64,000 nucleotides of DNA from an uncultured Litoreibacter sp. (GCA_947492995.1 CANLOU010000002.1:186001-250000), one strand, 5' to 3'; shown: positions 43,603 through 52,797, counted from the first letter of the stretch. Numbers and translations: made by a program. The notes: generated by a model not told the origin, from the sequence alone.

Positions 43603-44970
43603 TCATGCAACCTCTGCAAACACCTGTTTCAGGGCGCTTTCCAGCTTGTTGAACATCTCGTCCATCTGGCCCTCAGTCATGATAAACGCAGGGCACAACA
43701 CCACGGCCTGACCCAGCGGGCGGCAAATCAGCCCATGGTCGGTGCAGGTGTTGGCAATGCGTTCCGACACGCTGAGATGCCCCTCAAAGGGGGTTTTCGA
43801 GGCCTTGTCGCGCACCGCTTCAACCGCGCCCATCAGTCCTTTGCCGCGCGCCTCGCCGATATTGGGGTTCTCGGCCAGATAGGCCAATCCGGCCTCGAAT
43901 TTCGGGGTCAGGGCGCGGACGTTGTCGATCAGCCCTTCGTTCAGGATGACGTCGATTGCTTTCAACGCCACGGCGCAGCCCACGGGGTGGCCCGAGGCGG
44001 TGTAGCCATGCGGAAATTCCTCGATCGCGTCAGATGCGGCCTGCAGTTTGTCGGTCAGTTCGGGCCCCAAAATCACCGCGCCCATCGGGAAGTAGCCCGC
44101 CGTCAGGTTCTTCGATGAAATGATCGCATCCGGCATGAAATCATAGGCCTCGCAGCCCCATGTCTCGCCGGTGCGGCCAAACCCGCAGATAACCTCGTCC
44201 GAAATCAGCGGGATGCCGTGTTTCTTCAATACGGCCTGCATTGCGGGGAAATATCCCTCCGACGGCGGGATCACCCCGCCTGCGCCCATCACCGGTTCCG
44301 CAAAGAAGCCCGCGATCGTGTCGGCGCCTTCGCGGGCGATCACGTCTTCCAGTTCCTGCGCCATGCGCGCGGTAAACTGCGCCTCGCTTTCGCCGTCGCG
44401 CCCCTCGCGCCAGTAATGCGGGCAGGTCAGGTGGATAAACCCGTCCAGCGGCAGCCCGAACACCTCGTTATAGGGCTTGCCCGTCATCGAGGCCGACACG
44501 GCGGTCACCCCGTGATAGGCGTTTTTGCGGGTGATGATCTTGCGCCGCTGCGGCTGGCCCTCGCTGCCTGCCAGGAACCACAGCATCTTGACCATCGTGT
44601 CATTCGCCTCGGATCCGGAGTTGGTGTAAAACACCTTGCCGCGCGCGTAAGGTGAAACCTCGATCAGCTTCTCGGACAGCATCACCGTCTGGTCGCTCAT
44701 CCGCCCGAAAAACGCGTGATAGCCGGGGAAGCGATCATATTGCGCCTTTGCGGCCTCCGCCAACCCCGGGTGGTCAAAGCCTGCCACCATATTCCAAAGC
44801 CCTGAATTGGCGTCCAGATAATCGCGCCCATGCACATCCGTCACATAAGGCCCATGCCCATGGGTCAGGATCACGGCACCACGGTCGTTGATCGTCGGCA
44901 GGTCGGTAAATCCATAGAAGGAATGGGCGTCGGCACGCGCCTCCCACGAGTTTGGGCTGTCGTCACGCAT
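43603..44970 (-). CDS. Class III PLP aminotransferase (omega-transaminase type)
   Basis: The 455-residue product has the class III fold: N-S-G-S-E-A-N-D-T phosphate site, Y-H-G-V-T-A, the metal-loop-like D-E-V-I-C-G-F-G-R-T-G and the lysine that binds PLP in S-S-K-N-L-T-A-G-Y-F-P-M-G. It is closest in look to putrescine/beta-alanine/taurine-pyruvate transaminases. It is divergent from the LysR gene and a few kb from gamma-glutamyl ligase genes, which makes an amine such as putrescine or GABA a reasonable substrate, by inference. Confidence 0.92.
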   Translation of the reverse strand: MRDDSPNSWEARADAHSFYGFTDLPTINDRGAVILTHGHGPYVTDVHGRDYLDANSGLWNMVAGFDHPGLAEAAKAQYDRFPGYHAFFGRMSDQTVMLSEKLIEVSPYARGKVFYTNSGSEANDTMVKMLWFLAGSEGQPQRRKIITRKNAYHGVTAVSASMTGKPYNEVFGLPLDGFIHLTCPHYWREGRDGESEAQFTARMAQELEDVIAREGADTIAGFFAEPVMGAGGVIPPSEGYFPAMQAVLKKHGIPLISDEVICGFGRTGETWGCEAYDFMPDAIISSKNLTAGYFPMGAVILGPELTDKLQAASDAIEEFPHGYTASGHPVGCAVALKAIDVILNEGLIDNVRALTPKFEAGLAYLAENPNIGEARGKGLMGAVEAVRDKASKTPFEGHLSVSERIANTCTDHGLICRPLGQAVVLCPAFIMTEGQMDEMFNKLESALKQVFAEVA

Positions 44971-45051
44971 TTGGGGTCTCCCTGATGGTCCAAAATTACG
45001 CTAGAGGGAGTTTCAACGCGGGGCAATCGGTTCCGCAAGGAGAATGCGCTC

Positions 45052-46020
45052 ATGGTTGACACCCCTGGTAAAATCACCCTCTGGCAGGTCGAAATATTCG
45101 TGGCCGCCGCGGAAGAAGCCTCGATCTCCGCTGCCGCGCGCCGCCTCGGCGCGTCCAACTCTGCCGTGTCGCAGCAGCTGTCGAACCTTGAAACGGCGCT
45201 TGGCGCCCGGCTCTTGGAACGCGGCGAGCGGCCCATGCCGCTGACGGCTGCCGGCGAGATGTTTCTCAAACGCGCGCAGGCCATCCTGAACGAGGCCGCC
45301 CAGGCCACAGCCGAGCTGACCGTGCGCGACATGTCCAGCCGCGTGCGGCTGCGTCTGGGGATGATCGAGGATTTCGACGCGGACGTAACGCCTGCGTTGT
45401 TGATGAAGCTGTCGGAAACCATGCCCAAAGCGCGGTTCCTGCTGGAAACAGGCGCCAGCCACCGGCTGCTGGACAAGCTGGAAACACGCGGGCTGGACCT
45501 GACGGTCACCGCCGAGCCGCCTGATTTGTCCTCAGGTCTGGAAGTGCATCCGCTGCTGGAGGACCCCTACATTGTGGTTGCCCCCAAACGCATGATCCGC
45601 GACGAAGCCAAAATGCTGAACCTGCTGCGCACCACGCCGCTTATTCAATACACCTCCCGCCACGTCATGGGCCGCCAGATCGCGGCGCATCTGACGCGGC
45701 ACAATCTGGTGCTGTCGCACCGGTTTGAATTGGACAGCTACCATTCCATTATGGCCATGGTTGCGCGGGGCGAGGGGTGGACGATCCTCACGCCTTTGGG
45801 CGTGATGCGGGCCAAACGGTTCATGGACCGGGTCGAAACCTTTGCGCTGCCATTTGCACCTTTGTCGCGCCAGATCTCGCTGATTGCGCGGCGCGATGAT
45901 GCGCAGAACATGCCCGGCATATTGGCTGACACGTTGCGCCCGCTGATTGCGGAAGAAATCGTGGAGTTCTGCCAGGGCCGCATGCCTTGGCTCGGCGATC
46001 AGATGAAGGTCATGCGTTAA
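45052..46020 (+). CDS. LysR-family transcriptional regulator
   Basis: The 322-residue product has an N-terminal LysR winged helix (about 8-66; A-A-E-E-A-S-I-S-A-A-A-R-R-L-G-A-S-N-S-A with Q-Q-L-S-N-L-E) and a C-terminal type-2 periplasmic-binding-like effector domain (about 95-295). AAGGAG precedes the ATG. It faces away from the aminotransferase gene across 81 bases, the usual setting for a LysR activator of its divergent neighbour; a coinducer cannot be read from the sequence. Confidence 0.94.
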   Translation: MVDTPGKITLWQVEIFVAAAEEASISAAARRLGASNSAVSQQLSNLETALGARLLERGERPMPLTAAGEMFLKRAQAILNEAAQATAELTVRDMSSRVRLRLGMIEDFDADVTPALLMKLSETMPKARFLLETGASHRLLDKLETRGLDLTVTAEPPDLSSGLEVHPLLEDPYIVVAPKRMIRDEAKMLNLLRTTPLIQYTSRHVMGRQIAAHLTRHNLVLSHRFELDSYHSIMAMVARGEGWTILTPLGVMRAKRFMDRVETFALPFAPLSRQISLIARRDDAQNMPGILADTLRPLIAEEIVEFCQGRMPWLGDQMKVMR

Positions 46021-46030
46021 ACGCTGCGGC

Positions 46031-46084
46031 AAAACTCTTCGTCGAAGAGTTTTATTGTAAGAATTTTCGATCGAAAATTCTTAC
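46031..46084. repeat. Two tandem perfect palindromes between convergent genes
   Basis: AAAACTCTTCG-T-CGAAGAGTTTT (46031-46053, 11-bp arms) is followed three bases later by a perfect 28-bp palindrome with half-site GTAAGAATTTTCGA (46057-46084). They lie between the convergent LysR and DegT genes and have the style of the array at 18389-18520. T-runs follow each stem, so they may end transcription from both sides. Confidence 0.88.
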
Positions 46085-46155
46085 GCCCGCTCTGTAGAGA
46101 CCGGCGTATGACAGGACGACCGTCGCATTTGCATATTTTTGGCAGAAAGAAACCT

Positions 46156-47340
46156 CTAGCCCTTCACCATCCGTGCGGCATCTATCAAGGCGCTGGAGAC
46201 ATACTCCAATGCGGCCCCAGTCAGGGACACAGGCAAGCGGACGTCGCACGCTTTGGCCAGCATTGCGCGGGTTTTTGGCAGATCGGGTGTGCCACCTTCG
46301 ATAAATTGCCAGTTCCAAAATGCCCGCGCATTGTCTTCGCTCAGCCCGAAAATTTGCGCCGACGCGCCGTTTTCCTTGGCAAACATCACAAAGGCGCGGG
46401 CCTCCGCCTCGGTGAAATCTAACAGATTGAATTGAATGGAATCCGGTGCGCGGGTTTCTTGCGCCAATGGGGCGGGGACGTCGAAATACCCGCTCTCTTG
46501 CAGTTGCGCGGCGACATAGTCGTGGTTTGCCAAGCCGTCATTGACGCGGCGGGGCAGCTCGGCCAATTGGGGCCGGATCACGCAGGCGCTGAGGTTTTGC
46601 ATGCGCAGGTTGTAAAGGGGCAGCCGGTTTTGCCATTTGGCGGCTGTCTCGCCCACAATGTCATGCTTTTTCCAGTTGTGCTCATAGGCGCCCGACATGA
46701 TGACGGCCTTGGCCACCAGTTCGGGGTCGTCGGTGATTAATATGCCGCCTTCGCCCGCGTTTATCATCTTGTAGGACTGGAAGGAGAAGCAGCCGACATG
46801 CCCCAGCGTGCCGATTTTCCGGCCCCGCCAAAGCGTGCCCAGGGAATGCGCCGCGTCCTCGATAACGGGCAGGTTATGCGCCTCGGCCAACGCCAATATG
46901 GCGTCCATGTCGGAGGTATGTCCGCGCATATGGCTCACTAGCACGGCGTCCGCATCCGCAAGTTTGGCCTCAAAGTCGCGCAGGTCGATGCGGTAGCTCG
47001 GCCCCACCTCGACCAGCACCGGCTGCATCTCGGCATGGACCACGGCCGAGGGGACGGCGGCGAAGGTGAAGGCGGGGACCAGCACCTTTGCGCCTTTGGG
47101 CAGGCCCAATGCCTTCAAGGACAAAAACAGCGCCGCCGAGCAGGATGACACGGCCAGCGCGAATTTGGCGCCCATCATCGCGGCGAAGTCGCGTTCCAGC
47201 AGCGCGACGGGGGAGTTTTCCGGCGCGGTGTAGCGGAACAAGTCACCCGAGCGCAGCAGCGCCTCGATCGCGTCGCGCGCGGCTGCGGGGATGGGTTCGG
47301 CCTGATGGAGGTCGGGGGCGGGGCTTTGAAAATCGCGCAT
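46156..47340 (-). CDS. DegT/DnrJ/EryC1/StrS-family aminotransferase
   Basis: The 394-residue PLP enzyme of the sugar-aminotransferase fold has V-S-S-C-S-A-A-L-F-L-S-L near the phosphate site, D-A-A-H-S-L-G and the Schiff-base lysine in S-F-Q-S-Y-K-M-I-N-A-G-E-G-G. Family members act on nucleotide-linked keto-sugars, but stand-alone ones near amino-acid genes occur too. No sugar-nucleotide genes are adjacent. AAGGAA precedes the ATG. GCATATTTTTGGCAGAAAGA, a variant of the intergenic repeat, lies just past its end at 46131. Confidence 0.9.
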   Translation of the reverse strand: MRDFQSPAPDLHQAEPIPAAARDAIEALLRSGDLFRYTAPENSPVALLERDFAAMMGAKFALAVSSCSAALFLSLKALGLPKGAKVLVPAFTFAAVPSAVVHAEMQPVLVEVGPSYRIDLRDFEAKLADADAVLVSHMRGHTSDMDAILALAEAHNLPVIEDAAHSLGTLWRGRKIGTLGHVGCFSFQSYKMINAGEGGILITDDPELVAKAVIMSGAYEHNWKKHDIVGETAAKWQNRLPLYNLRMQNLSACVIRPQLAELPRRVNDGLANHDYVAAQLQESGYFDVPAPLAQETRAPDSIQFNLLDFTEAEARAFVMFAKENGASAQIFGLSEDNARAFWNWQFIEGGTPDLPKTRAMLAKACDVRLPVSLTGAALEYVSSALIDAARMVKG

Positions 47341-47413
47341 GATGTTTCCTTAATTCGAAAATGTCATTTCGGAAAATCGGTAACACATCTTTGCCCAAAC
47401 CCATAGTGACGTT

Positions 47414-47427
47414 TTGATGACGCTCAA
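47414..47427. promoter_or_regulatory. Possible FNR-type box before the DegT gene
   Basis: TTGATGACGCTCAA differs from the FnrL/FNR consensus TTGAT-N4-ATCAA at one position. It is about 74 bases before the DegT start and 24 before the end of the co-oriented glutamine-synthetase gene. A single near-match is weak evidence for oxygen control. Confidence 0.3.
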
Positions 47428-47450
47428 ATTTGCGCGAAATCAGGCGCGGC

Positions 47451-48824
47451 CTAGACGTTCAGCAGCAAATGTTCCCGCTCCCACGGGCTGATGACTTGCA
47501 GGAATTCGTCATATTCCGCCGCCTTCACGATAGAGAAAACGCGGACAAAGTCAGGATGCAGTATCTTGGCCATGGCCTTGTTTTCCGTCAGCAAATTCAG
47601 TGCCGAGAACAGGTCGCGCGGGATGTCGGCGTCGCCGTCATAGGCGTCGCCCTTGAAAATTTTGTCGGGTTTGCAGCCCTGTTTCAGCCCCAGATAGCCG
47701 CAGGCCAGTGACCCGGCGATGGCCAGATAGGGGTTGCAATCCATGCCCGCCAGCCGGTTTTCGACGCGCCGGGCGGCAGGCTCTGAAACCGGAATTCTGA
47801 TGCCGGTGGTGCGGTTGTCCCGGCCCCATTCAAGGTTGATGGGGGCGGCATGGTCCTTCACGTAGCGCCGGTAGCTGTTCACGTAGGGGGCCATCAGCGC
47901 AATCACCGAGGGCAGATGCGTCTGCAGCCCGCCAATGAAATGCATGAAGGCGTCGGTTTCGGCCCCGCGCGGCCCGGAGAAGATGTTCTTGCCGGTTTGG
48001 CGGTCCACCACGGAATGGTGGATATGCATGGCGCTGCCCGGCTCGCCCTCGATGGGTTTGGCCATGAAGGTGGCAAAGCAGTCGTGGCGCAGGGCGGCTT
48101 CGCGGATCAGGCGTTTGAAGTAGAAAATCTCGTCCGCCAGCTTGACCGGGTCGCCGTGTTGCAGGTTGATTTCCAGCTGGCCCGCGCCGCCTTCTTGGGT
48201 GATGCCGTCGATTTCAAACCCCTGCATTTCGGCGAAGTCGTAAATGTCGTCAATCACGGGCCCGAACTCGTCGACGGCGGACATGGAATAGGCCTGCCGC
48301 GCGGCGGCCGGCCGGCCGGAGCGGCCCATCATCGGCTTGATCGCCTCGGCAGGGTTGACGTTGCGGGCCACCAGAAAGAATTCCATCTCGGGGGCCACAA
48401 CCGGCTCCCAGCCTTCCTTGCGGTACATGTCCACCACGCGTTTCAGCACGTTGCGCGGGGAAAACGGCACGGGGCTGCCGTCATGGTTATACGCGTCATG
48501 GATCACCTGCAGGGTCCAGTCGCCGGTCCAGGGGGCGGCCGTGGTGGTGTCCATGTCGGGTTTCAGCACCATGTCGGGTTCGGTGAACCCTTCTTCGCCC
48601 GCCGCTTCCCCCCAGCCGCCGGTGATGGTCTGGAAATAGATCGAGTTGGGCAGGAAGAACTGGCTTTGCTTGGCGAATTTCGACGCGGGCATGGCCTTGC
48701 CGCGGGCAATGCCGGGCAGGTCGGCGATGACGCATTCGACCTCATCAAGACGGCGCCCTTCGATATAGGCCTTGGCGGCGGCGGGCAGGGCGTCTTGCCA
48801 GTTGGGTTCAGGCTTGGCGGGCAT
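47451..48824 (-). CDS. Glutamine-synthetase-family ligase (gamma-glutamylpolyamine synthetase type)
   Basis: The 457-residue product is GS-like: the metal/ATP site M-E-F-F-L-V-A-R, G-A-G-Q-L-E-I-N-L-Q-H-G-D, M-A-K-P-I-E-G-E-P-G-S-A-M-H-I-H-H-S and R-V-E-N-R-L-A-G-M-D-C-N-P-Y-L-A. The missing adenylylation region and the presence of a second GS-like gene nearby point to a PuuA-type ligase joining glutamate to an amine, not to assimilatory GlnA. It overlaps the upstream amidotransferase gene by 17 bases. ATG 48824 follows GAGGTGG. Confidence 0.9.
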   Translation of the reverse strand: MPAKPEPNWQDALPAAAKAYIEGRRLDEVECVIADLPGIARGKAMPASKFAKQSQFFLPNSIYFQTITGGWGEAAGEEGFTEPDMVLKPDMDTTTAAPWTGDWTLQVIHDAYNHDGSPVPFSPRNVLKRVVDMYRKEGWEPVVAPEMEFFLVARNVNPAEAIKPMMGRSGRPAAARQAYSMSAVDEFGPVIDDIYDFAEMQGFEIDGITQEGGAGQLEINLQHGDPVKLADEIFYFKRLIREAALRHDCFATFMAKPIEGEPGSAMHIHHSVVDRQTGKNIFSGPRGAETDAFMHFIGGLQTHLPSVIALMAPYVNSYRRYVKDHAAPINLEWGRDNRTTGIRIPVSEPAARRVENRLAGMDCNPYLAIAGSLACGYLGLKQGCKPDKIFKGDAYDGDADIPRDLFSALNLLTENKAMAKILHPDFVRVFSIVKAAEYDEFLQVISPWEREHLLLNV

Positions 48825-49518
48825 GGGCCACCTCGTCTCGGGGTTGGGTGAAAAACTCGGCGATTTGGCGCGCCGCGTCGTCATTGTTGTCGGGCAGGGC
48901 TGCACGGGCATGGGCCGCGTCCATCATCGCGTCGGGGTAGGTGCCGGTGCCGCGCCGGATGCGGGCATAGTCGGCGATGATCTCCCCGCCAAACTCGGGA
49001 TGCGGCTGGAGGGTCAGGGCCTTCTTGCCATAGACCAGCGCCGCGTTTTCGCAAAACGCGTTGGACGCAATCGGGGTCGCGCCTTCGGGGCGACGGGTCA
49101 CCTGATCCTGATGCCAGGCGTTCAGCTTCAACGTGCCGAGGCCCTCAAACTGGTATTCGCTCAGACCCAGCGCCCAGCCGTCTTTGAATTTCTCCACATG
49201 GCCGCCCAGGGCTTGCGCGATGATCTGGTGGCCAAAGCAGATGCCCACCATCGGCACCCCCTTGGCGTAGGCCGCGCGGATGAAGTCCTCCAAGGGGGGG
49301 ATGAAGGCGTGGTCCTCATAGGCCCCATGTTTGGAGCCGGTCAAAAGCCAGCCGTCGCAGTCTTCCACGCTGTCTGGGAATTCCATGAATTCAACGTCGT
49401 AGCTGGCGAAGGTGAAGTTGCCGTGTCTCAGAAGGCGCGCGAACATGGTCGGGAAGGTGCCATGCTTGGCCTCAACCTCGGGCATGGTGTGGCCGCATTC
49501 GAGAATGCCGATTTTCAT
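48808..49518 (-). CDS. Class I glutamine amidotransferase
   Basis: The 236-residue GATase-1 domain protein has the nucleophile in V-G-I-C-F-G-H-Q and the partner His/Glu in L-Q-P-H-P-E-F. In gamma-glutamylation pathways such proteins could cleave the gamma-glutamyl product (PuuD is a different branch of the same superfamily), so its place between two GS-like ligases is suggestive. ATG 49518 begins M-K-I-G-I-L-E-C-G behind AAGAGG; a longer start at 49545 is in frame. Confidence 0.9.
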   Translation of the reverse strand: MKIGILECGHTMPEVEAKHGTFPTMFARLLRHGNFTFASYDVEFMEFPDSVEDCDGWLLTGSKHGAYEDHAFIPPLEDFIRAAYAKGVPMVGICFGHQIIAQALGGHVEKFKDGWALGLSEYQFEGLGTLKLNAWHQDQVTRRPEGATPIASNAFCENAALVYGKKALTLQPHPEFGGEIIADYARIRRGTGTYPDAMMDAAHARAALPDNNDDAARQIAEFFTQPRDEVAHARQA

Positions 49519-49592
49519 GGGGGCCTCTTGGGTGGTGTTTGGCACAGGCTATCTGAGGGCGCGCCGCTTGGGAAGGTGGGACCCTGCGGGGC

Positions 49593-49657
49593 GGATATTT
49601 TTGAACATGGGAAGTGGGGGGACGTCTGTCTGCAGGCGGCGCGCGTTAACCTTAATA
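49593..49657. repeat. Composite intergenic repeat, second copy
   Basis: GGATATTTTTGAACATGGGA is followed 30 bases on by GCGCGCGTTAACCTTAATAT. The order and approximate distance (49 against 52 bases between boxes) match the copy at 1092-1160. Like that copy it lies just past the stop of a minus-strand gene. Confidence 0.65.
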
Positions 49658-49670
49658 TCAGGTGAAGATG

Positions 49671-51005
49671 TCACACCGTGTCGAGATAGAGGTCGATGCG
49701 TTCCTCCTCGGTCAGCTCTGCGTAGTATTGGGCTTCCTGCTTTTTGGTCATGACGAAGTTGCGCGCCAGCTGCTTGGGCAGGATGCGCGGGATCAGCGGG
49801 CTGGCCTCGAACGCGGCGATGGCGTCGCCCCATGTGGTGGGCAGCTGGTCGAGCTTGGTGTCATAGGCGGACCCGGTGATCGGGGCGGGGGCCTGCATCT
49901 GGTCGTCGATGCCGGTGATGGCCGCGCCCAGCACCACCGAGAGCATCAGGTAGGGGTTGATGTCGCCCCCCGCCACGCGGTGTTCGATCCGGCGGGCCTT
50001 GTGGCTGCCGCCCGGCACGCGGACGGCGGCGGTGCGGTTTTCATAGGCCCAGCAGATGCCCGTGGGGGCGTGGGCCTCCGGGGTGAAGCGGTCATAGCTG
50101 TTGCCATGGGGCGCAAAGATCAGCGCCGAGGCGGGCATCGCCGCCAGACAGCCCGCAATGGCCTGCTTCAGCAGGTCGGTGCCATCCGGCCCGCCATCGT
50201 CGAAAATGTTGGTGCCGTCCCGGTCCACCACCGAGAAATGGGTGTGCATCCCCGTGCCCGAATGTTCGGCGTAGGGTTTGGCCATGAAGCTGGCGGCGAA
50301 GCCGTGCTTGCGGGCCAGCCCGCGCGTCAGCTGCTTGAACAGCCACGCGTCGTCGGCGGCCTTCAGGGCGTCGTCGGTGTGGACGAGGTTGATCTCGTAT
50401 TGGCCCATCCCGGCCTCGGAAATGGCGGTCTCGGCGGGGATGTCCATCGCCTCGCAGGCGTCGTAAAGCTCGGTGAAGAAGGCGTCGAAGGCGTCAAGCG
50501 AGCGCAGCGACAGCACTTCCCCGCCAAGCCGGCGTTTGCCGGAGCGCGGCGAGGGCGGCGGCTGCAGCGTGTCGCCCGCGTCGTCAATCAGGTAGAATTC
50601 CAGCTCGGTCGCCACCACCGGCCGCCAGCCGCGGGCGTCATAGCGGTCCAGCACCGCCTTCAAGGCATGGCGCGGGTCGCCTGCAAAGGGGGTGCCGTCT
50701 TCCAAAAACATCCACATCGGCAGCAGCGCGGCGGGGGAGGCCAGCCACGGCATCGGCACGAACCCGCGCTCGGTGGGGCGCAGCACCCCGTCAGGGTCGC
50801 CCGCGGCAAAGACCAGCGGGCTGTCTTCGATGTCGTCGCCCCATATGTCGACATTCAGGACCGAGAACGGCATGCGGGTGCCGTCTTCCAGCACTTTCGG
50901 GGCAAAGCGGGCGGGCATGCGTTTGCCACGTGCCTGGCCGTTCAGGTCGGCCACGGCGGCGCGGATGTTGCGCACCTCTGGGTGGTCGCGAAGCCAGTTT
51001 TGCAT
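49671..51005 (-). CDS. Second glutamine-synthetase-family ligase
   Basis: The 444-residue GS-like protein, divergent from its neighbour, has A-T-E-L-E-F-Y-L-I-D, Q-Y-E-I-N-L-V-H-T-D-D, M-A-K-P-Y-A-E-H-S-G-T-G-M-H-T-H-F-S and R-I-E-H-R-V-A-G-G-D-I-N-P-Y-L-M. It opens H-P-E-V-R-N-I-R-A-A-V-A-D-L-N-G-Q-A-R-G-K-R, the usual GS-III/PuuA-like start. Two such genes around an amidotransferase suggest different amine substrates (for example putrescine and another polyamine), by inference. Lies just downstream of the ABC permease genes. Confidence 0.9.
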   Translation of the reverse strand: MQNWLRDHPEVRNIRAAVADLNGQARGKRMPARFAPKVLEDGTRMPFSVLNVDIWGDDIEDSPLVFAAGDPDGVLRPTERGFVPMPWLASPAALLPMWMFLEDGTPFAGDPRHALKAVLDRYDARGWRPVVATELEFYLIDDAGDTLQPPPSPRSGKRRLGGEVLSLRSLDAFDAFFTELYDACEAMDIPAETAISEAGMGQYEINLVHTDDALKAADDAWLFKQLTRGLARKHGFAASFMAKPYAEHSGTGMHTHFSVVDRDGTNIFDDGGPDGTDLLKQAIAGCLAAMPASALIFAPHGNSYDRFTPEAHAPTGICWAYENRTAAVRVPGGSHKARRIEHRVAGGDINPYLMLSVVLGAAITGIDDQMQAPAPITGSAYDTKLDQLPTTWGDAIAAFEASPLIPRILPKQLARNFVMTKKQEAQYYAELTEEERIDLYLDTV

Positions 51006-51010
51006 ATCTG

Positions 51011-51817
51011 TTACCTGATGATCTGTGGGCGGTATTTCAGCCTGGGCCGGCGGTCCTGCGGCAGGTGGCGGTTCAGATGCCGGTTGGCCAGCCCGAAGAC
51101 GCCGATGACCGCAAGGGTCAGCACGATGAAGTAGAACGCCACGATCGGGTAGGGGATGAACGGGTTGAAGGTCTTGTCCGCAAAGTAGGACGCGTAATAC
51201 AGCGCGTCGCCCTTTTGCTGGAAGGCCGGGAAGCCCGAGAAAAACACCAGCGTGGTGGCGTGGAACAGGAAGATGGCCTCGTTGGTGTAGGCGGGCCAGG
51301 CCAGCCTGAGCGTGGTCGGCCAGATGATGCGTCGGAACCGCGACCAGCCGGACATGCCGTAGGCGTCGGCGGCCTCAACCTCGCCACGTGGGACCGACCG
51401 CAAGGCGCCGTAGAAAATCTCCGCCGAATAGGCGGCGGTGTTGAGAAACAGCACCACCAGGGCGCCCGCCCAGGCGGAGGTCAGCCAGGACACCGACCCC
51501 GTTGATTGCTTCAACTCCTGAAACAGGAAATAGGCGAGGAAGAACTGGATAAACAGCGGCGAGCCGCGGAAGATCAGGATGAACCATTCCGCCGGTTTGC
51601 GCAGCCAGGCGCTGGGCTGCGCCTTCATCACCGCGATGGCGTTGGCCAGAAAAAACCCGGCAACCAGCGCGATCACTCCGAAATAGATGTTCCACAACAT
51701 GCCCGACCCTATCAGGGTGAACTGGGTGCAGAGCCCGAAATCGTCCTTGGGCAGGATGCGCTCGCCAAAGCCAAGGGACCTAAACGCGTAGGCCTGAACT
51801 ATTTCCCAACAGGTCAC
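51011..51817 (-). CDS. ABC transporter permease (polar amino-acid type), second subunit
   Basis: The 268-residue membrane protein has the HisM/GlnP-type permease signature: I-F-R-G-S-P-L-F-I-Q after the second helix and the ATPase-contacting loop E-A-A-D-A-Y-G-M-S-G-W-S-R-F-R-R-I-I-W-P. Polar amino-acid or opine/polyamine uptake is the family's use. GTG 51817 overlaps the stop of the upstream permease (GTGA), so the two are coupled; the frame is open further upstream only as antisense noise. Confidence 0.9.
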   Translation of the reverse strand: MTCWEIVQAYAFRSLGFGERILPKDDFGLCTQFTLIGSGMLWNIYFGVIALVAGFFLANAIAVMKAQPSAWLRKPAEWFILIFRGSPLFIQFFLAYFLFQELKQSTGSVSWLTSAWAGALVVLFLNTAAYSAEIFYGALRSVPRGEVEAADAYGMSGWSRFRRIIWPTTLRLAWPAYTNEAIFLFHATTLVFFSGFPAFQQKGDALYYASYFADKTFNPFIPYPIVAFYFIVLTLAVIGVFGLANRHLNRHLPQDRRPRLKYRPQIIR

Positions 51818-52680
51818 GTGGTTCCCCCCAAAGTGGCCTGCCCACGGGTCAGTTTCTTCATCACGCGTTCCAGCACCACCTCGGACAGCTTGGTGAAGCA
51901 CAAATAAAACACCAGCAACACAAGGAAGTACCACAGCCGCCAGTCGCCATGCGGGTAGTCGGTGAAGCGCGGGGTTTTTGAGCCGCCCAGCTCGCGGGCC
52001 CAATACACGATGTCTTCGACGCCCAGCAAAAACAGCAACGGCGTGGCCTTGATAAGCACCATCCACAGGTTGCTCAGCCCCGGCAGGGCGTAGACCCACA
52101 TCTGCGGGACCAGCACGCGCCAGAAGGTCTGGCGGCGGGTCATGCCGTAGGCCTCGGCGGTCTCCAGTTGCCCCTTGGGCACGGCCCGCATGGCCCCGTA
52201 TAAAACATTGGCCGAGAAGGCCCCAAAGACGATGGCAAAGGTCAAAACGGCGGTGAAAAAGCCGTACACCTCATGCACCCATTGCTCGGCGGTGCCCAGG
52301 GGCAGCTTGGCGGCGGCGCACACGACAAAGTCGTTGCCTTGGCGGATCGCGTCAGGCCAGTCGGGGCATTTCCACTGGTGGCGGATCCACTCAAAGGCCT
52401 GGTCCAGCGCGATGACGAAGAACAGGAAGAACGCAATGTCGGGCACCCCGCGCACAATGGCGATGTAGCTTTTGCCAAACCAGCGCAGCGGCGCAAACTG
52501 CGACCGCGCGGCGGAGGCCCCGCCAAACCCGAACGCCAGCGCGGTGGGGGCGGTGATGGCCAACAGCGTCAGAACCGTCAGGAACGACCAGTAAAACCCC
52601 GCATGTTTGGCGGTGGTCAGGTAGCAAGACAGCCAGCGCAGGCCGGACAGGGTGTCGGGGTCGGTGCAGTAGCTGAACAT
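51814..52680 (-). CDS. ABC transporter permease (polar amino-acid type), first subunit
   Basis: The 288-residue membrane protein has the matching permease domain: A-I-V-R-G-V-P-D-I-A-F-F-L-F-F and the EAA loop E-T-A-E-A-Y-G-M-T-R-R-Q-T-F-W-R-V-L-V-P. It pairs with the gene at 51011-51817 to form the membrane channel. The matching ATPase (55772-56596) and binding protein (55008-55733) are on the same strand but separated by a divergent oxidase and a secreted-protein gene. Confidence 0.92.
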   Translation of the reverse strand: MFSYCTDPDTLSGLRWLSCYLTTAKHAGFYWSFLTVLTLLAITAPTALAFGFGGASAARSQFAPLRWFGKSYIAIVRGVPDIAFFLFFVIALDQAFEWIRHQWKCPDWPDAIRQGNDFVVCAAAKLPLGTAEQWVHEVYGFFTAVLTFAIVFGAFSANVLYGAMRAVPKGQLETAEAYGMTRRQTFWRVLVPQMWVYALPGLSNLWMVLIKATPLLFLLGVEDIVYWARELGGSKTPRFTDYPHGDWRLWYFLVLLVFYLCFTKLSEVVLERVMKKLTRGQATLGGTT

Positions 52681-52797
52681 GTGGCGCGTTATCCCTCTTG
52701 GTCTCAGTCCTGTCGGAAGCCGCCGCGCAAGTCAATCTATCGGCTTGAAAACAACGCCCGCCGCGCCGACAGTGCCGCAAGGGAACGGGGGGCGGTC

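Noticed and set aside
47850-48851. Long plus-strand frame opposite the first GS-like gene
   Set aside because: It is the reverse of conserved GS motifs; its Gly/His/Val-rich sequence is typical antisense of GC-rich genes.
49662-51134. 490-codon plus-strand frame opposite the second GS-like gene
   Set aside because: The same antisense effect; the minus strand encodes recognisable GS motifs throughout.
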